Of a stretch of DNA of 64,000 nt, positions 8,636 to 17,493 are shown piece by piece. The position numbers and the translations under genes were made by a program. Below the pieces are notes generated by a model. It saw nothing but the letters and a program-made list of their open reading frames with translations. It was not told where the DNA came from and did no database searches. Origin of the DNA: Bradyrhizobium zhengyangense (GTDB lineage: Bacteria; Pseudomonadota; Alphaproteobacteria; Rhizobiales; Xanthobacteraceae); assembly GCF_022012435.1 (NCBI RefSeq), contig NZ_JAKLUA010000006.1:62001-126000 (forward strand), given 5' to 3'. How positions within the stretch are numbered: position 1 is the first letter of the stretch; the number at the start of each line of letters is the position of its first letter.

Positions 8636-11600
8636 ATGCGCCAGTTTTTGTCAGGGATGGCAGCTGCAATGTTCCGGGCCGCGAAAGGCGGCTGGGACGC
8701 CGCCATGCGGCGCGGCCCCGTGCTGTGGTTGACACTCTCAGGCATGCTGCTGGTCGCCGGCATCTTCGCCGTGACCGCGATGGCCGTCGGCGAGTTTCGC
8801 GAGCGCACGCTGGCCAACCGCGAGCGCGAGCTGGAAAACACCGTGCAGCTGATTGCGCGGCACTTCGATCAGCAGTTTGAAGATTCCGACGTCGTCGCAG
8901 CCGATTTGATCGGGCAGATGCATCTACCTGAGATCACTTCGCCGCAGACGTTCCGCGAGCGCATGTCCGGACCCGAAGCGAACAGGATGCTGCGGAGCAA
9001 GATTGGCGCCGTCTCCTATCTCGGCGACATCGCGATCTACGACGCTGACGGAGAGATCATCTCCTGGTCACGTGCGCAGCCGCTGCCCAAGATCAACATC
9101 TCCTCGCGCGCCTACTTCCAGACCTTCAAGACCAATCCGATGTCGGAGCCGGTGCTGCTGGAATCCGTGCGCAGCTTTCTGATCGGCAAATGGACGACGG
9201 TCGTGGCGCGGCGGCTGAGCCTGCCGGACGGCACTTTCGTCGGCGCGCTGGTGAGGCGGATCGATCCCGACAGCTATCAACGCTATTTCGCCTCGGTCGC
9301 GCTGGCCGAGGGCGCCGCCATCTCGCTGTTCGACCGCGAAGGCGTGATGCTGGCGCGCTACCCCAACGTCGAATCGATGATCGGCAGAAGCTACAAGAGC
9401 GCGCCTCTGATGCAGAAGGTGCTGACCTTCGGCGGTCAGCACACACTTCGCGTCAAGAGCCCGGTCGACGGCACCGATAAACTCGGTTCCGCGGCATCGC
9501 TGACCCATTTTCCGCTTGTCATCGTCGCCACCAACACGATGTCGTCCGCGCTGGCCGACTGGCGACAGCAGACCGGCTTCATGGTCACCACCGCGACGCT
9601 GTCGGCGGCGGTGATCGCGCTGATCCTGTTCATGATCATCCGCCAGATCATCAGGCAGAACCGCGAGGCTCAGAAGCGGCTGGAAGCGGAACGGCTGCGG
9701 CTCGACACCGCCCTCAACAACATGTCGCAAGGGCTGATCCTGTACGACGCTGACGGCTATATCGTCACCTGCAATCGCCGCTATGCCGACATGTTCGGTC
9801 TCTCCCACGACGTCATCAAGCCCGGCTGCCACATCCACCAGGCGATGTACCACCGCAAGGAGCGCAACGCGTTCAGCGGCAACGTCGAAGAGTTCTGCGC
9901 CGAGGTCTTCAGGGGCGTCGCCGAAGGCAAGGTCGCCACCAAACAGCATCAATTGCCCAACGGGCGCGCTTTCCAGGTCATCAACACGCCGCTCGCGCAA
10001 GGCGGATGGGTTGCCACGATCGAGGAGATCACCGAGCGTCGCAATCTGGAGCAGGAGCGCGACCGCAACTACACCTTTCTCCGCGAGATCATCGACCACA
10101 TTCCCTCGCAGATCACGGTGAAAGACGCCCACACGCGGCGCTACCTCCTGGTCAACCGGATAGCCGAGGACATTTTCGGGGAAGGCGGCAAGACGATCGT
10201 CGGCAAGACGGCGGCCGATATTTTGCCCGAAGCGGACGCCGACGTCGTCACGCGCGACGATGACGCCGTGCTGCAATCACCGGAACGGCTGCTGCAAAGA
10301 GAGCAGAGCTGGAAAACTCCGACCGACGGCCAGCGCCATACCATTTCGAAGCGCATCGGCATCTGCGACAAGGCCGGTGACCCGCGCTACATCATCAACG
10401 TCATCGAGGATGTCACCGAACAGCGCAACGCCGCCGAGAAGATCGCGCATATGGCGCATTATGACGCGCTGACCGGCCTGCCCAACCGCGCGCTGTTCCG
10501 CGAGCAGATCGAGCGCGAGCTGGAGAAGGTCGCCGGCGGCGCCCAGTTCGCGCTGCTCTATATCGACGTCGACGAATTCAAGGGCATCAACGATTCGCTC
10601 GGCCACCATGTCGGCGACGAGCTGTTGATGGCGATCGCGGGCCGCATCCGCGCCTGTCTGAGGCCAGGCGATCTGATCGCGCGGCTCGGGGGCGACGAGT
10701 TCGCCGTGATCCAGACGGGTATCGAATCCTCTACCGACGTACTGGCCTTCGTGACTGAGATCCACGAAGCGATCCGCCGCCCCTATCATTGCCTCGGCCA
10801 CCAGCTCTCCACGGACGCCAGCATCGGCATCGCGCTGGCACCGCAGGACGGTGCCGATCTCGACCAGCTCATCAAGAACGCGGACCTTGCGATGTATGGC
10901 GCCAAGGCGGAAGGGCGGCGCACTTACCGCTTCTTCGTGCCGGAGATGGATGCGAGCGCCAAGGCCCGCCTCTCGCTGGAGCAGGATCTGCGGCAGGCGC
11001 TGGTCAATGGCGGCTTCGAGATCCACTACCAGCCGCTGGTCAATCTGCACTCGGGCAAGGTCTCCGGCTGCGAGGCGCTGCTGCGTTGGCGCCATCCCGA
11101 ACGCGGCATGGTCTCGCCCGCCGAATTCATTCCGATCGCCGAGGATACCGGCCTGATCAACGAGCTGGGCGACTGGGTGCTGCGCACGGCCTGCAACGAG
11201 GCCGCGACCTGGCCCGCCCATATCCGCCTCGCCGTCAACGTCTCGCCCGTGCAGCTCAAATGCGATACGCTGGCGCTGCGGATTGCCGGCGCACTTGCCG
11301 CCTCCGGGCTGGAGCCGCGCCGGCTGGAGCTCGAGATCACCGAGGCTGTGCTGATCCGCGACGACGAGGCGGCGCTCTCGATCCTTCATCAGCTCCGCTC
11401 GATCGGCGTGCGCATCGCGCTCGACGATTTCGGCACGGGCTATTCCTCGCTGAGCTATCTGAAGCGATTCCCGTTCGACAAGATCAAGATCGACCGCTGC
11501 TTCGTCGCCGACATCGCCGACGCCGGCGGCGCGCCTGTTATCGTGCAGGCGGTGGTGAACATCGCCTCCGCCAGCGACATGACCACGGTCGCCGAAGGCG

Positions 11601-11746
11601 TCGAGACCGAGGCCCAGCGTGAGATGCTGCGTGCCCTCGGCTGCACGGAGATGCAGGGCTATTTGTTCAGCAGACCGAAGCCGGCGGCCGAGGTCCGCGA
11701 GCTGTTCGGCCCTGGCGATGCCATTCCTGTAGCGGCGGTGGCCTGA
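8636..11746 (+). CDS. Membrane-bound PAS-GGDEF-EAL c-di-GMP signalling protein
   Basis: Bifunctional-type c-di-GMP enzyme of 1036 aa. Order: first membrane helix (about 27-49), periplasmic sensor of the Cache type (50-312), second helix (313-337), two PAS regions (about 365-470 and 480-595), GGDEF domain (610-770) with intact RLGGDEF at 683-689, and EAL domain (780-1030) with intact EALLRW at 813. Both catalytic motifs look usable, so either synthesis or hydrolysis is possible; many such proteins work mainly as phosphodiesterases with GTP-binding GGDEF. Start at 8636 follows GGGGAGAGGG; the TTG at 8591 has no such site. The next diguanylate cyclase gene starts 1 nt after this stop, so the pair is one operon. 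Confidence 0.93.
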   Translation: MRQFLSGMAAAMFRAAKGGWDAAMRRGPVLWLTLSGMLLVAGIFAVTAMAVGEFRERTLANRERELENTVQLIARHFDQQFEDSDVVAADLIGQMHLPEITSPQTFRERMSGPEANRMLRSKIGAVSYLGDIAIYDADGEIISWSRAQPLPKINISSRAYFQTFKTNPMSEPVLLESVRSFLIGKWTTVVARRLSLPDGTFVGALVRRIDPDSYQRYFASVALAEGAAISLFDREGVMLARYPNVESMIGRSYKSAPLMQKVLTFGGQHTLRVKSPVDGTDKLGSAASLTHFPLVIVATNTMSSALADWRQQTGFMVTTATLSAAVIALILFMIIRQIIRQNREAQKRLEAERLRLDTALNNMSQGLILYDADGYIVTCNRRYADMFGLSHDVIKPGCHIHQAMYHRKERNAFSGNVEEFCAEVFRGVAEGKVATKQHQLPNGRAFQVINTPLAQGGWVATIEEITERRNLEQERDRNYTFLREIIDHIPSQITVKDAHTRRYLLVNRIAEDIFGEGGKTIVGKTAADILPEADADVVTRDDDAVLQSPERLLQREQSWKTPTDGQRHTISKRIGICDKAGDPRYIINVIEDVTEQRNAAEKIAHMAHYDALTGLPNRALFREQIERELEKVAGGAQFALLYIDVDEFKGINDSLGHHVGDELLMAIAGRIRACLRPGDLIARLGGDEFAVIQTGIESSTDVLAFVTEIHEAIRRPYHCLGHQLSTDASIGIALAPQDGADLDQLIKNADLAMYGAKAEGRRTYRFFVPEMDASAKARLSLEQDLRQALVNGGFEIHYQPLVNLHSGKVSGCEALLRWRHPERGMVSPAEFIPIAEDTGLINELGDWVLRTACNEAATWPAHIRLAVNVSPVQLKCDTLALRIAGALAASGLEPRRLELEITEAVLIRDDEAALSILHQLRSIGVRIALDDFGTGYSSLSYLKRFPFDKIKIDRCFVADIADAGGAPVIVQAVVNIASASDMTTVAEGVETEAQREMLRALGCTEMQGYLFSRPKPAAEVRELFGPGDAIPVAAVA

Positions 11747-11747
11747 G

Positions 11748-12815
11748 ATGGCAAAGCTCGGCAATACTCCCGCGAAGACCGTCGATGTCGCCGATTCCTA
11801 CGCAGTGCGGCTGATGCAGCATCTGGTGGTGCCGACCTTCGTGATCGATCCGAAACGACGTGTCGTGATCTGGAACAAGGCCTGCGAACGGCTGACCGGC
11901 GTTGCCGCCTCCGAGGTGATCGGCACCAACAAGCATTGGCAGGCCTTCTACGAGGCCAAGCGCCCTTGCCTTGCCGATCTGGTTGCGCTCGACCAGCCCG
12001 AGCAGCTGCCGGAGTTCTATTCGGAATATGCCGCGCGCGGCCATAACGGGCTTGGCTTTTCCGCGGAAAACTGGTGCGTGATGCCGAAGCTCGGTAGCCA
12101 GCTCTATCTCGCGATCGACGCCGGTCCGATCCATGACGAGGCGGGCAATCTGATCGCCGTGGTGGAGACGCTGCGCGACCTCACCGACCAGAAGCGCGCC
12201 GAAATGGCGCTGAAGGAGCTCGCCACCAAGGACGGGCTGACGGGCCTGTCGAACCGTCGCTCGTTCGACCAGATGCTGATGAGCGAATGGGCGCGCGCGC
12301 AGCGGACGCAGAAGCCGCTGGCGCTACTGTTCGTCGACGTCGATCATTTCAAGCTGTTCAATGACGAGCACGGCCACCAGACCGGCGACGAGTGCCTGCG
12401 CGCGATCGCGCGCGTGGTCAGCCGCCACGCGGTGCGTCCGCTCGACCTCGCCGGCCGGTACGGTGGCGAGGAATTTGCGCTGATCCTGCCGGAAATGAGC
12501 CGCGACGATGCCTGCGCCATCGCCGAGGAGATTCGCCGGGCCGTGATGGCCTTGCAGATCGCCCATGGCGCCCATGGCGCCGGCGACCATGTGACCCTCA
12601 GTGTCGGCGTCGCCTGCCATATCCCCGGCGAGGCCGATGACGCCCCCAACGGCCTGCTCGGTGCGGCCGATCAAGCCCTCTATGCCGCCAAGCGACTCGG
12701 CCGCAACCGTGTGGTCTGCTCCGAGCGGGTGCTGGCCGAATTTGCGGCTCTCGGCAGCGATAATGGGCCAGTTAGCGGTCAAGTTCCTGCCGCCGCTCCA
12801 CGCAAATCGGCCTAA
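11748..12815 (+). CDS. PAS-GGDEF diguanylate cyclase
   Basis: Cytoplasmic diguanylate cyclase of 355 aa that would make c-di-GMP from two GTP. An N-terminal PAS domain (about 25-150, with FVIDPKRRVVIWNKACERLTG) is followed by a GGDEF domain with GRYGGEEF (active motif GGEEF at 239-243) and a helical linker between. No membrane segment. Translated from an ATG one base after the stop of the GGDEF-EAL gene, which suggests that synthesis and turnover enzymes are made together. Confidence 0.93.
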   Translation: MAKLGNTPAKTVDVADSYAVRLMQHLVVPTFVIDPKRRVVIWNKACERLTGVAASEVIGTNKHWQAFYEAKRPCLADLVALDQPEQLPEFYSEYAARGHNGLGFSAENWCVMPKLGSQLYLAIDAGPIHDEAGNLIAVVETLRDLTDQKRAEMALKELATKDGLTGLSNRRSFDQMLMSEWARAQRTQKPLALLFVDVDHFKLFNDEHGHQTGDECLRAIARVVSRHAVRPLDLAGRYGGEEFALILPEMSRDDACAIAEEIRRAVMALQIAHGAHGAGDHVTLSVGVACHIPGEADDAPNGLLGAADQALYAAKRLGRNRVVCSERVLAEFAALGSDNGPVSGQVPAAAPRKSA

Positions 12816-12842
12816 AGCGCTGATATTGCCGCGGTGGACCGG

Positions 12843-12871
12843 TTGCCCGCCCCTCGCCATTAGGCTAAATG
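12843..12871 (+). promoter_or_regulatory. Likely promoter of tRNA-Arg
   Basis: TTGCCC at 12843-12848 and TAAATG at 12866-12871 are separated by 17 nt and end 10 nt before the tRNA 5' end, the spacing expected of a housekeeping promoter. Inference from hexamers and position only. Confidence 0.45.
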
Positions 12872-12881
12872 AGGCCTCGCT

Positions 12882-12958
12882 GCACCCGTAGCTCAGCTGG
12901 ATAGAGCGTTGCCCTCCGAAGGCAAAGGTCACACGTTCGAATCGTGTCGGGTGCGCCA
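12882..12958 (+). tRNA. tRNA-Arg (anticodon CCG)
   Basis: 77 nt including encoded CCA. Acceptor GCACCCG pairs with CGGGTGC; D arm GCTC/GAGC; anticodon stem TTGCC/GGCAA around loop CTCCGAA, giving anticodon CCG (reads CGG); T arm ACACG/CGTGT around TTCGAAT. All stems are fully paired. Discriminator base is G. It lies alone between the diguanylate cyclase and an unusual exported gene; no integrase or duplicated 3' end was seen nearby. Confidence 0.97.
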
Positions 12959-13055
12959 TCTCGGTGGAAGACCGTCTACTCCAGAACCCGCCGCCTTGCG
13001 CCAGATGCGGTAGCCAGAATGCGCGCGAACGGGGCTACTGCCGCCCGGCGGGCGC

Positions 13056-13904
13056 CTACAGCTTGTCCCGTTGTCCGATGTAGCGCACGAACTCGACGTG
13101 GCCATAGGGATAGCCCGGCTGATCGGGTGGCGTCAGACGCGTCAGCTTGAAACGATCGATTTGCGCAAGGATCTGAAAATGCTCGGCAGCTCTCACGCGT
13201 TTGAGATTCTCGACCGCGTAGGCCCCGCCCAATTGCAGCGCAGGAAAGAAGCCGTAGACCTCGCCCGGTTCGAGGGCGCCGTACCGGGCTGCGGCAGCAG
13301 CAAGAAGTTCGAGGTCGTCCCGATCAGATTCCGATTTCCTGGTACTCGCAAAAGCGGACACGCTGTAGTCCTCGGAGAACGGCTGACCTGTGACACGGTC
13401 GTGCCACGAACTCGCTGGCGGGTTGAACACCGAGGAGAGCAGGAGTGAAACACTCATCTGGCGCCGACGCCGGTGCCATACTTTCAGATAACCAAATGCC
13501 GTATAGGCAATCACCGTCATATCCGACGGGTTGAACTCGTCATCATCCCTGAAGATGAGGTCGAGCACGGCGTCGAACGGCGCGGGATCGCAGAGCCAGT
13601 ACAATCCGTCAAAATAGGCCCCACGCCCATGCTCGAGCCAGAAGCGGATCAAGGCCTGCGGCACGCGGTCCGCATAGCGCGCGGCCTCCTCGGGGCTGAT
13701 CCTGCTTGCGTGCTCCGGCTCTCCAAGCTTCTGGACCATCGACGCCAGTAGATCCACCTCCCCCGGAGCTTTCGGCGGATCCTGAGCCAATACCGGCCGC
13801 GAGAATGTCAGCATAGCGGCGGATGCCGCCCAGCCAAGCACGGCGCGACGTGAGGCAAAATGCCTCGTGCCTTCGATCTCGCCGGCTGAGCCGCTAAAGG
13901 TCAT
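13056..13904 (-). CDS. Exported GAD-like/DUF1851 (Tdi1 immunity-like) protein
   Basis: 282 aa. An N-terminal twin-arginine-type signal (SRRAVLGWAASAAML, then FSRPVLAQD) suggests export, probably by Tat. The remainder matches the GAD-like domain (RVPQALIRFWLEHGRG...DGLYWLCDP, then VIAYTAFGYLKVW) followed by the DUF1851 tail (YGALEPGEVYGFFPALQLGG...VENLKRV...HFQILAQI). That pair of domains is known from Tdi1-type immunity proteins against type VI DNase effectors, which normally stay in the cytoplasm. No effector gene is adjacent. Transcribed away from the Tad-like genes and toward tRNA-Arg. Domain call is good; immunity role is not shown. Confidence 0.75.
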   Translation of the reverse strand: MTFSGSAGEIEGTRHFASRRAVLGWAASAAMLTFSRPVLAQDPPKAPGEVDLLASMVQKLGEPEHASRISPEEAARYADRVPQALIRFWLEHGRGAYFDGLYWLCDPAPFDAVLDLIFRDDDEFNPSDMTVIAYTAFGYLKVWHRRRRQMSVSLLLSSVFNPPASSWHDRVTGQPFSEDYSVSAFASTRKSESDRDDLELLAAAAARYGALEPGEVYGFFPALQLGGAYAVENLKRVRAAEHFQILAQIDRFKLTRLTPPDQPGYPYGHVEFVRYIGQRDKL

Positions 13905-14324
13905 CCCGTGCCGTTCTGGCTGACGCCAACTCAGTCAAAACATCGCGGCGGCGCATTTATTCCGACTGCAACACCCGCGCGGGACTTGATCTCACGACGT
14001 TCCGTTCCGCTGATTTCAGCGTCTGGCCTTTCGGCCGTGATACGCCAATGGCCGACAAGGCCGCAGGCATCCGCGGCCCCCGGCCTTCATTACCGCCGTT
14101 TTGCGGTGACGTCTTTACGGCCGGTTAATTGCGTCGCTTCAATCTGACATTGGCGACATCGGGCACTCCATGTTCGCGCGGTGCAAGTAAGTATTACTTA
14201 AACAGCCAGCCTTCAAAGTTCCCCCTGCCGAGAGACAGGCGGAGGCTTTTCGATCCGCCCGCTTCCGGCAAGCGATACCTGAACTGACGGGGAATTGCCT
14301 GTGCCGTGGTTAACGGCGATTAGG
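13905..14324. other. Divergent intergenic region without a gene
   Basis: 420 bp between the GAD-like gene (leftward) and the TadG-like gene (rightward). It should hold promoters for both. No convincing ORF, tRNA or repeat was seen; AT-richer words occur around 14188-14200 (AAGTAAGTATTACTTAAA, a short inverted repeat) and could be part of a control site. Confidence 0.4.
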
Positions 14325-15716
14325 ATGAAGGTCATGCTGCGCGCCTCGCTTTGTCGTTTTATCAGGGATCGCAAGGCCAACGTTGCCGTCATATTCGCGA
14401 TCCTGCTGTTCCCGACCGTCTATCTACTGGGCATGACGCTCGATTACACGCAGGCCCAGCGCCGGCAATCGCAGCTGGACGCCGCAGCCGATGCCGCCGC
14501 GATCGCGGCGGTGACGCCGTCGATGATGGCGCAGAGCACGACGGTCGCGCAGACGACCGCCACGAACATCTTCAATGCGACGGCAAACGCGATCGCCGGC
14601 GGCCTGTCAGGGAGTCCCGCGCTGACGGTCAATGTCGGCAATACCGGCCTGGTGCGCACCGCGACCGTCACTTACACCGCAAACTCCAGCAACGCCTTCC
14701 CGACCCTGCTCGGCGCCCCCGTGTGGCCGATCAAGGGCTCAGCGACGGCCAGCGCTTCGGGCGCGCCCAACATCAACTTCTATCTTCTGCTGGACGACTC
14801 GCCGTCGATGGGCATCGCAGCGACGTCGACCGATATTACCAACATGATCACCGCGACCGCTAGCCAGCCCTCCGGCTCGAGGAACTGCGCGTTCGCCTGT
14901 CACGAGTCGCATCCCGAGAAGGACTCCGGCGCGAACGCGTCGACCAAGGACAACCTCAGCATCGCACGCACCAAGAACATCACGCTGCGTATCGACCTCG
15001 TGGCCCAGGCGACCGCAAGCCTGATGACCACGGCGCAACAGACCGAGGCGACGCAGAACAACACCTACAAGGCCGCGATCTACACGTTCGACTACGGCTT
15101 CAACACGATCTATGCGCCGTCGGGGCTGCCATCCTCCGACCTGTCGACGGCCGCGACCCAGGCCGCCAACAATATTTCGCTTGTCACCGTCGACCATCAG
15201 AACTGCGTGGTCTCGGGATGCGCCATCAGCACCGACTATGGCACCGACATCGAGAACGCGCTCTCAAGCGTCAATGCGATCATGCCCGCACCCGGCGGGG
15301 GATCCAACCAGACCGGAGACACGCCTCAGGAAGTGGTGTTCCTCGTGACCGACGGCGTTGACGACAAGATCGTATCGATGAGCTCGTCCTGTAGCGGAAC
15401 GCCGATTGCCACCGGCTCCAATTTTCGGTGTCAGCAACCGGTCAACACCACGAACTGCACGACGATCAAGAACCGGGGAATTCGTATCGCGGTGCTCTAT
15501 ACCGAGTACCTGCCGCTCACGAGCAATGGCTGGTACAATTCCTATATCGCGACATTCAATAATCCTTCCTCGTCAGCCGGACAGATCGCGCAGAACCTGA
15601 AATCCTGCGCATCGCCCGGCTTGTTCTACGACGTACAGTCGGGCGGCGACATTTCCGCGGCGCTCAGGCAATTGTTCCTGTTGGTCGTGGAAACGGCCCC
15701 TCACCTGACCAACTGA
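14325..15716 (+). CDS. TadG-like pilus-assembly protein with von Willebrand A domain
   Basis: About 463 aa. A single N-terminal membrane helix (about 19-38, NVAVIFAILLFPTVYLLGM) follows a basic stretch, then DAAADAAAIAAV, the usual start of Flp-pilus TadG/RcpC-like proteins. A vWA domain follows with metal-binding motif DDSPS in FYLLLDDSPSMG and a later FLVTDGVDD. It ends in ALRQLFLLVVETAPHL. Start is uncertain: ATG 14325, ATG 14334 and GTG 14301 are all in frame. It is first of three genes of the same kind. Expected at the cell envelope, with most of the chain outside the inner membrane. Confidence 0.8.
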   Translation: MKVMLRASLCRFIRDRKANVAVIFAILLFPTVYLLGMTLDYTQAQRRQSQLDAAADAAAIAAVTPSMMAQSTTVAQTTATNIFNATANAIAGGLSGSPALTVNVGNTGLVRTATVTYTANSSNAFPTLLGAPVWPIKGSATASASGAPNINFYLLLDDSPSMGIAATSTDITNMITATASQPSGSRNCAFACHESHPEKDSGANASTKDNLSIARTKNITLRIDLVAQATASLMTTAQQTEATQNNTYKAAIYTFDYGFNTIYAPSGLPSSDLSTAATQAANNISLVTVDHQNCVVSGCAISTDYGTDIENALSSVNAIMPAPGGGSNQTGDTPQEVVFLVTDGVDDKIVSMSSSCSGTPIATGSNFRCQQPVNTTNCTTIKNRGIRIAVLYTEYLPLTSNGWYNSYIATFNNPSSSAGQIAQNLKSCASPGLFYDVQSGGDISAALRQLFLLVVETAPHLTN

Positions 15717-15725
15717 GCGAGCGTC

Positions 15726-16286
15726 ATGCCCGAGCTGCGAGCGGTATCCGGAAAGCGACGCCTTCACAGGACGCTCGCGGCGTTCCGCAACGACGAGAAC
15801 GGCGCGAACGCCGTCGAGTTCGCCTTGGTCGCGCCGATATTCATCGCGTTGCTGGTCGGAATTATCCAGATCTTCCTGGTTTTCTTCGGCCAGCAATTGC
15901 TTCAGCAGGTCGTGCAGCAGTCCGCCCGGCAGGTCATGACCGGACAAGTGCAGACGGCCGGGATGACGCAGACGCAGTTTTCGACCCTGGTCTGCTCGCA
16001 GGTCCGCATCATCTTCAACTGCAGCAATCTGATGATCAGCCTCCAGTCCGGGAGCAGCTGGTCGGCGATGAGCGCGGCTTCACCGACATTGACGTTCAAT
16101 GCCGACGGCACTGTCTCCAACAACTGGCCCTACAGTCCGGGCGGTCCTTCAGACAAGGTCGTCCTGGAGGTAATCTACCAATGGCCGGTCTTCGGGGGGC
16201 CGCTCGGCTTCACCCTGGCAAACCTGCCGAACGGCAATCGTCAGATCACGGCGACCGCCGCTTTCCAGAATGAGCCCTATCAATGA
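15726..16286 (+). CDS. TadE-like pseudopilin family protein
   Basis: 186 aa with the TadE signature: a short basic N-terminus, then NAVEFALVAPIFIALLVGIIQIF with the conserved Glu at the start of the hydrophobic segment, then QQLLQQVVQQSARQVMTGQ. TadE-family proteins are minor pseudopilins of the Flp/Tad system, processed by the TadV peptidase. Starts 9 nt after the TadG-like stop and overlaps the next gene by 4 nt (ATGA). The Tad motor genes are not in this window. Confidence 0.85.
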   Translation: MPELRAVSGKRRLHRTLAAFRNDENGANAVEFALVAPIFIALLVGIIQIFLVFFGQQLLQQVVQQSARQVMTGQVQTAGMTQTQFSTLVCSQVRIIFNCSNLMISLQSGSSWSAMSAASPTLTFNADGTVSNNWPYSPGGPSDKVVLEVIYQWPVFGGPLGFTLANLPNGNRQITATAAFQNEPYQ

Positions 16287-16876
16287 CCCGCTTGCCCGTG
16301 CGCCTGAGGCGGTTTCGAGCCAACGAAGATGCCGTGGCAGCCATCGAGTTTGCCATCGTGCTGCCGTTCATGCTGCTGCTGTGCATGGGCGGCGTCGAAC
16401 TCGGCAACGCCCTCTCGATCAACGTCAAGGTCACGGCCACAGTACACACCATTGCCGACATCCTGTCGCAGAATAAGTGCGTGACCACCAGCGATGTCAC
16501 CGGCATTCTCAGCGCCTCGTCGAAAGTCCTCTCCCCGTACGACATCACCAAGGCGGTCGTGACCCTCACGGAGGTGCAGCCGACCGGCGACCACGTTACG
16601 GCCAAAGTGATCTGGAGCCAGTCGCTTAACGGCACCGCAAGAACCGCCGGGACCACCGTCAACCTGCCGACATCCCTGACCGGAGTGCCGACCAACAGCG
16701 GGCTCATCCTCGGTGAGGCAACTTATGCCTACACGCCGAATCTCGGCTACACGATCAGCGGCACCGTCATGCTCAGCGACAGCTACTATCTGTACCCGCG
16801 CCAGACGAACTTCGTCCCGACCATCACGAGCGGGTCGACGCCGCCCGTCCCGGCAGCGTCCTGTCCGACGTCGTGA
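16283..16876 (+). CDS. TadE/TadF-like pseudopilin family protein
   Basis: 197 aa. The N-terminal segment AVAAIEFAIVLPFMLLLCMGGVELGNAL is the TadE/F hallmark, with Glu before the hydrophobic helix; TVHTIADILSQ follows as in many relatives. Translationally coupled to the preceding TadE-like gene through ATGA. Together with the vWA protein upstream this makes a three-gene envelope unit that occurs in many Rhizobiales apart from the main tad locus. Confidence 0.82.
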   Translation: MTRLPVRLRRFRANEDAVAAIEFAIVLPFMLLLCMGGVELGNALSINVKVTATVHTIADILSQNKCVTTSDVTGILSASSKVLSPYDITKAVVTLTEVQPTGDHVTAKVIWSQSLNGTARTAGTTVNLPTSLTGVPTNSGLILGEATYAYTPNLGYTISGTVMLSDSYYLYPRQTNFVPTITSGSTPPVPAASCPTS

Positions 16877-16980
16877 TGACGGCGACCGGATCTATCAGCG
16901 ATAAATCATACGCCTGATCCAACCACCCGTCTCCAACCACCCTTCGGCACCGCGAAGGGTGGCTGCTTGTGTGTCCCGTG

Positions 16981-17274
16981 TCAGTGCCTCACATGCTCGA
17001 ACACGACGATCACGCCGGTCGGCTCGGGCTCGTGCGCCATCAGCCGCGTCAGATCGGCATCGCTCCAGTCGGCGAGGCTGACGACTTCACCTGTCTGTCG
17101 TTCCGCATTGAGCGACGGCGTCGGCTCGAGGACCTTCAAGCCCATCTCGTCGACGAAGAACGTGTGTTCGCCGAACATGCTGTTGAGCTGGGGCATGGCG
17201 GGATGCTCGTCGGGCAGCACCTGGGCGCCGAGCTGGTTGATGGTCTGCTTCACCTGTTCGGACGTGAGCTTCAT
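16981..17274 (-). CDS. Conserved hypothetical protein, 97 aa
   Basis: Small acidic cytoplasmic protein starting MKLTSEQVKQTINQLGAQVLP, with GGAG upstream of the ATG at 17274. No signal peptide or membrane segment; the C-terminal half has DADLTRLMAHEPEPTGVIVVFE. Codon use fits the genome and the start context is good, so it is probably real. I do not recognise a family or function. Confidence 0.7.
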   Translation of the reverse strand: MKLTSEQVKQTINQLGAQVLPDEHPAMPQLNSMFGEHTFFVDEMGLKVLEPTPSLNAERQTGEVVSLADWSDADLTRLMAHEPEPTGVIVVFEHVRH

Positions 17275-17493
17275 GAGCTGCTCCGTTCTATCGTTCGAGT
17301 TTCGTGGCTTGAACCAGGTTTTGGCCGGAGCGCGTGTTCCCGTGTATCGCCTGGCTCAAGCTTCCGAACGGGTGCTGCGCACAAATGTTCCTGCACGATG
17401 CATTTCGTGATCGCGCGTTGCATCTGCCGCACCAATGGCGCGGGATCGCCACACGGTGTCCACGGTTCGAGGCGGCAGGACGCCAACCGCCTG

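Noticed and set aside
12882..12958. tRNA-Arg as the attachment site of an integrated element
   Set aside because: No integrase, no second copy of the tRNA 3' end and no mobility genes within several kb.
13056..13904. Part of a type VI secretion effector/immunity island
   Set aside because: No Tde-type DNase, VgrG, Hcp or PAAR gene is nearby; only the immunity-like fold supports it.
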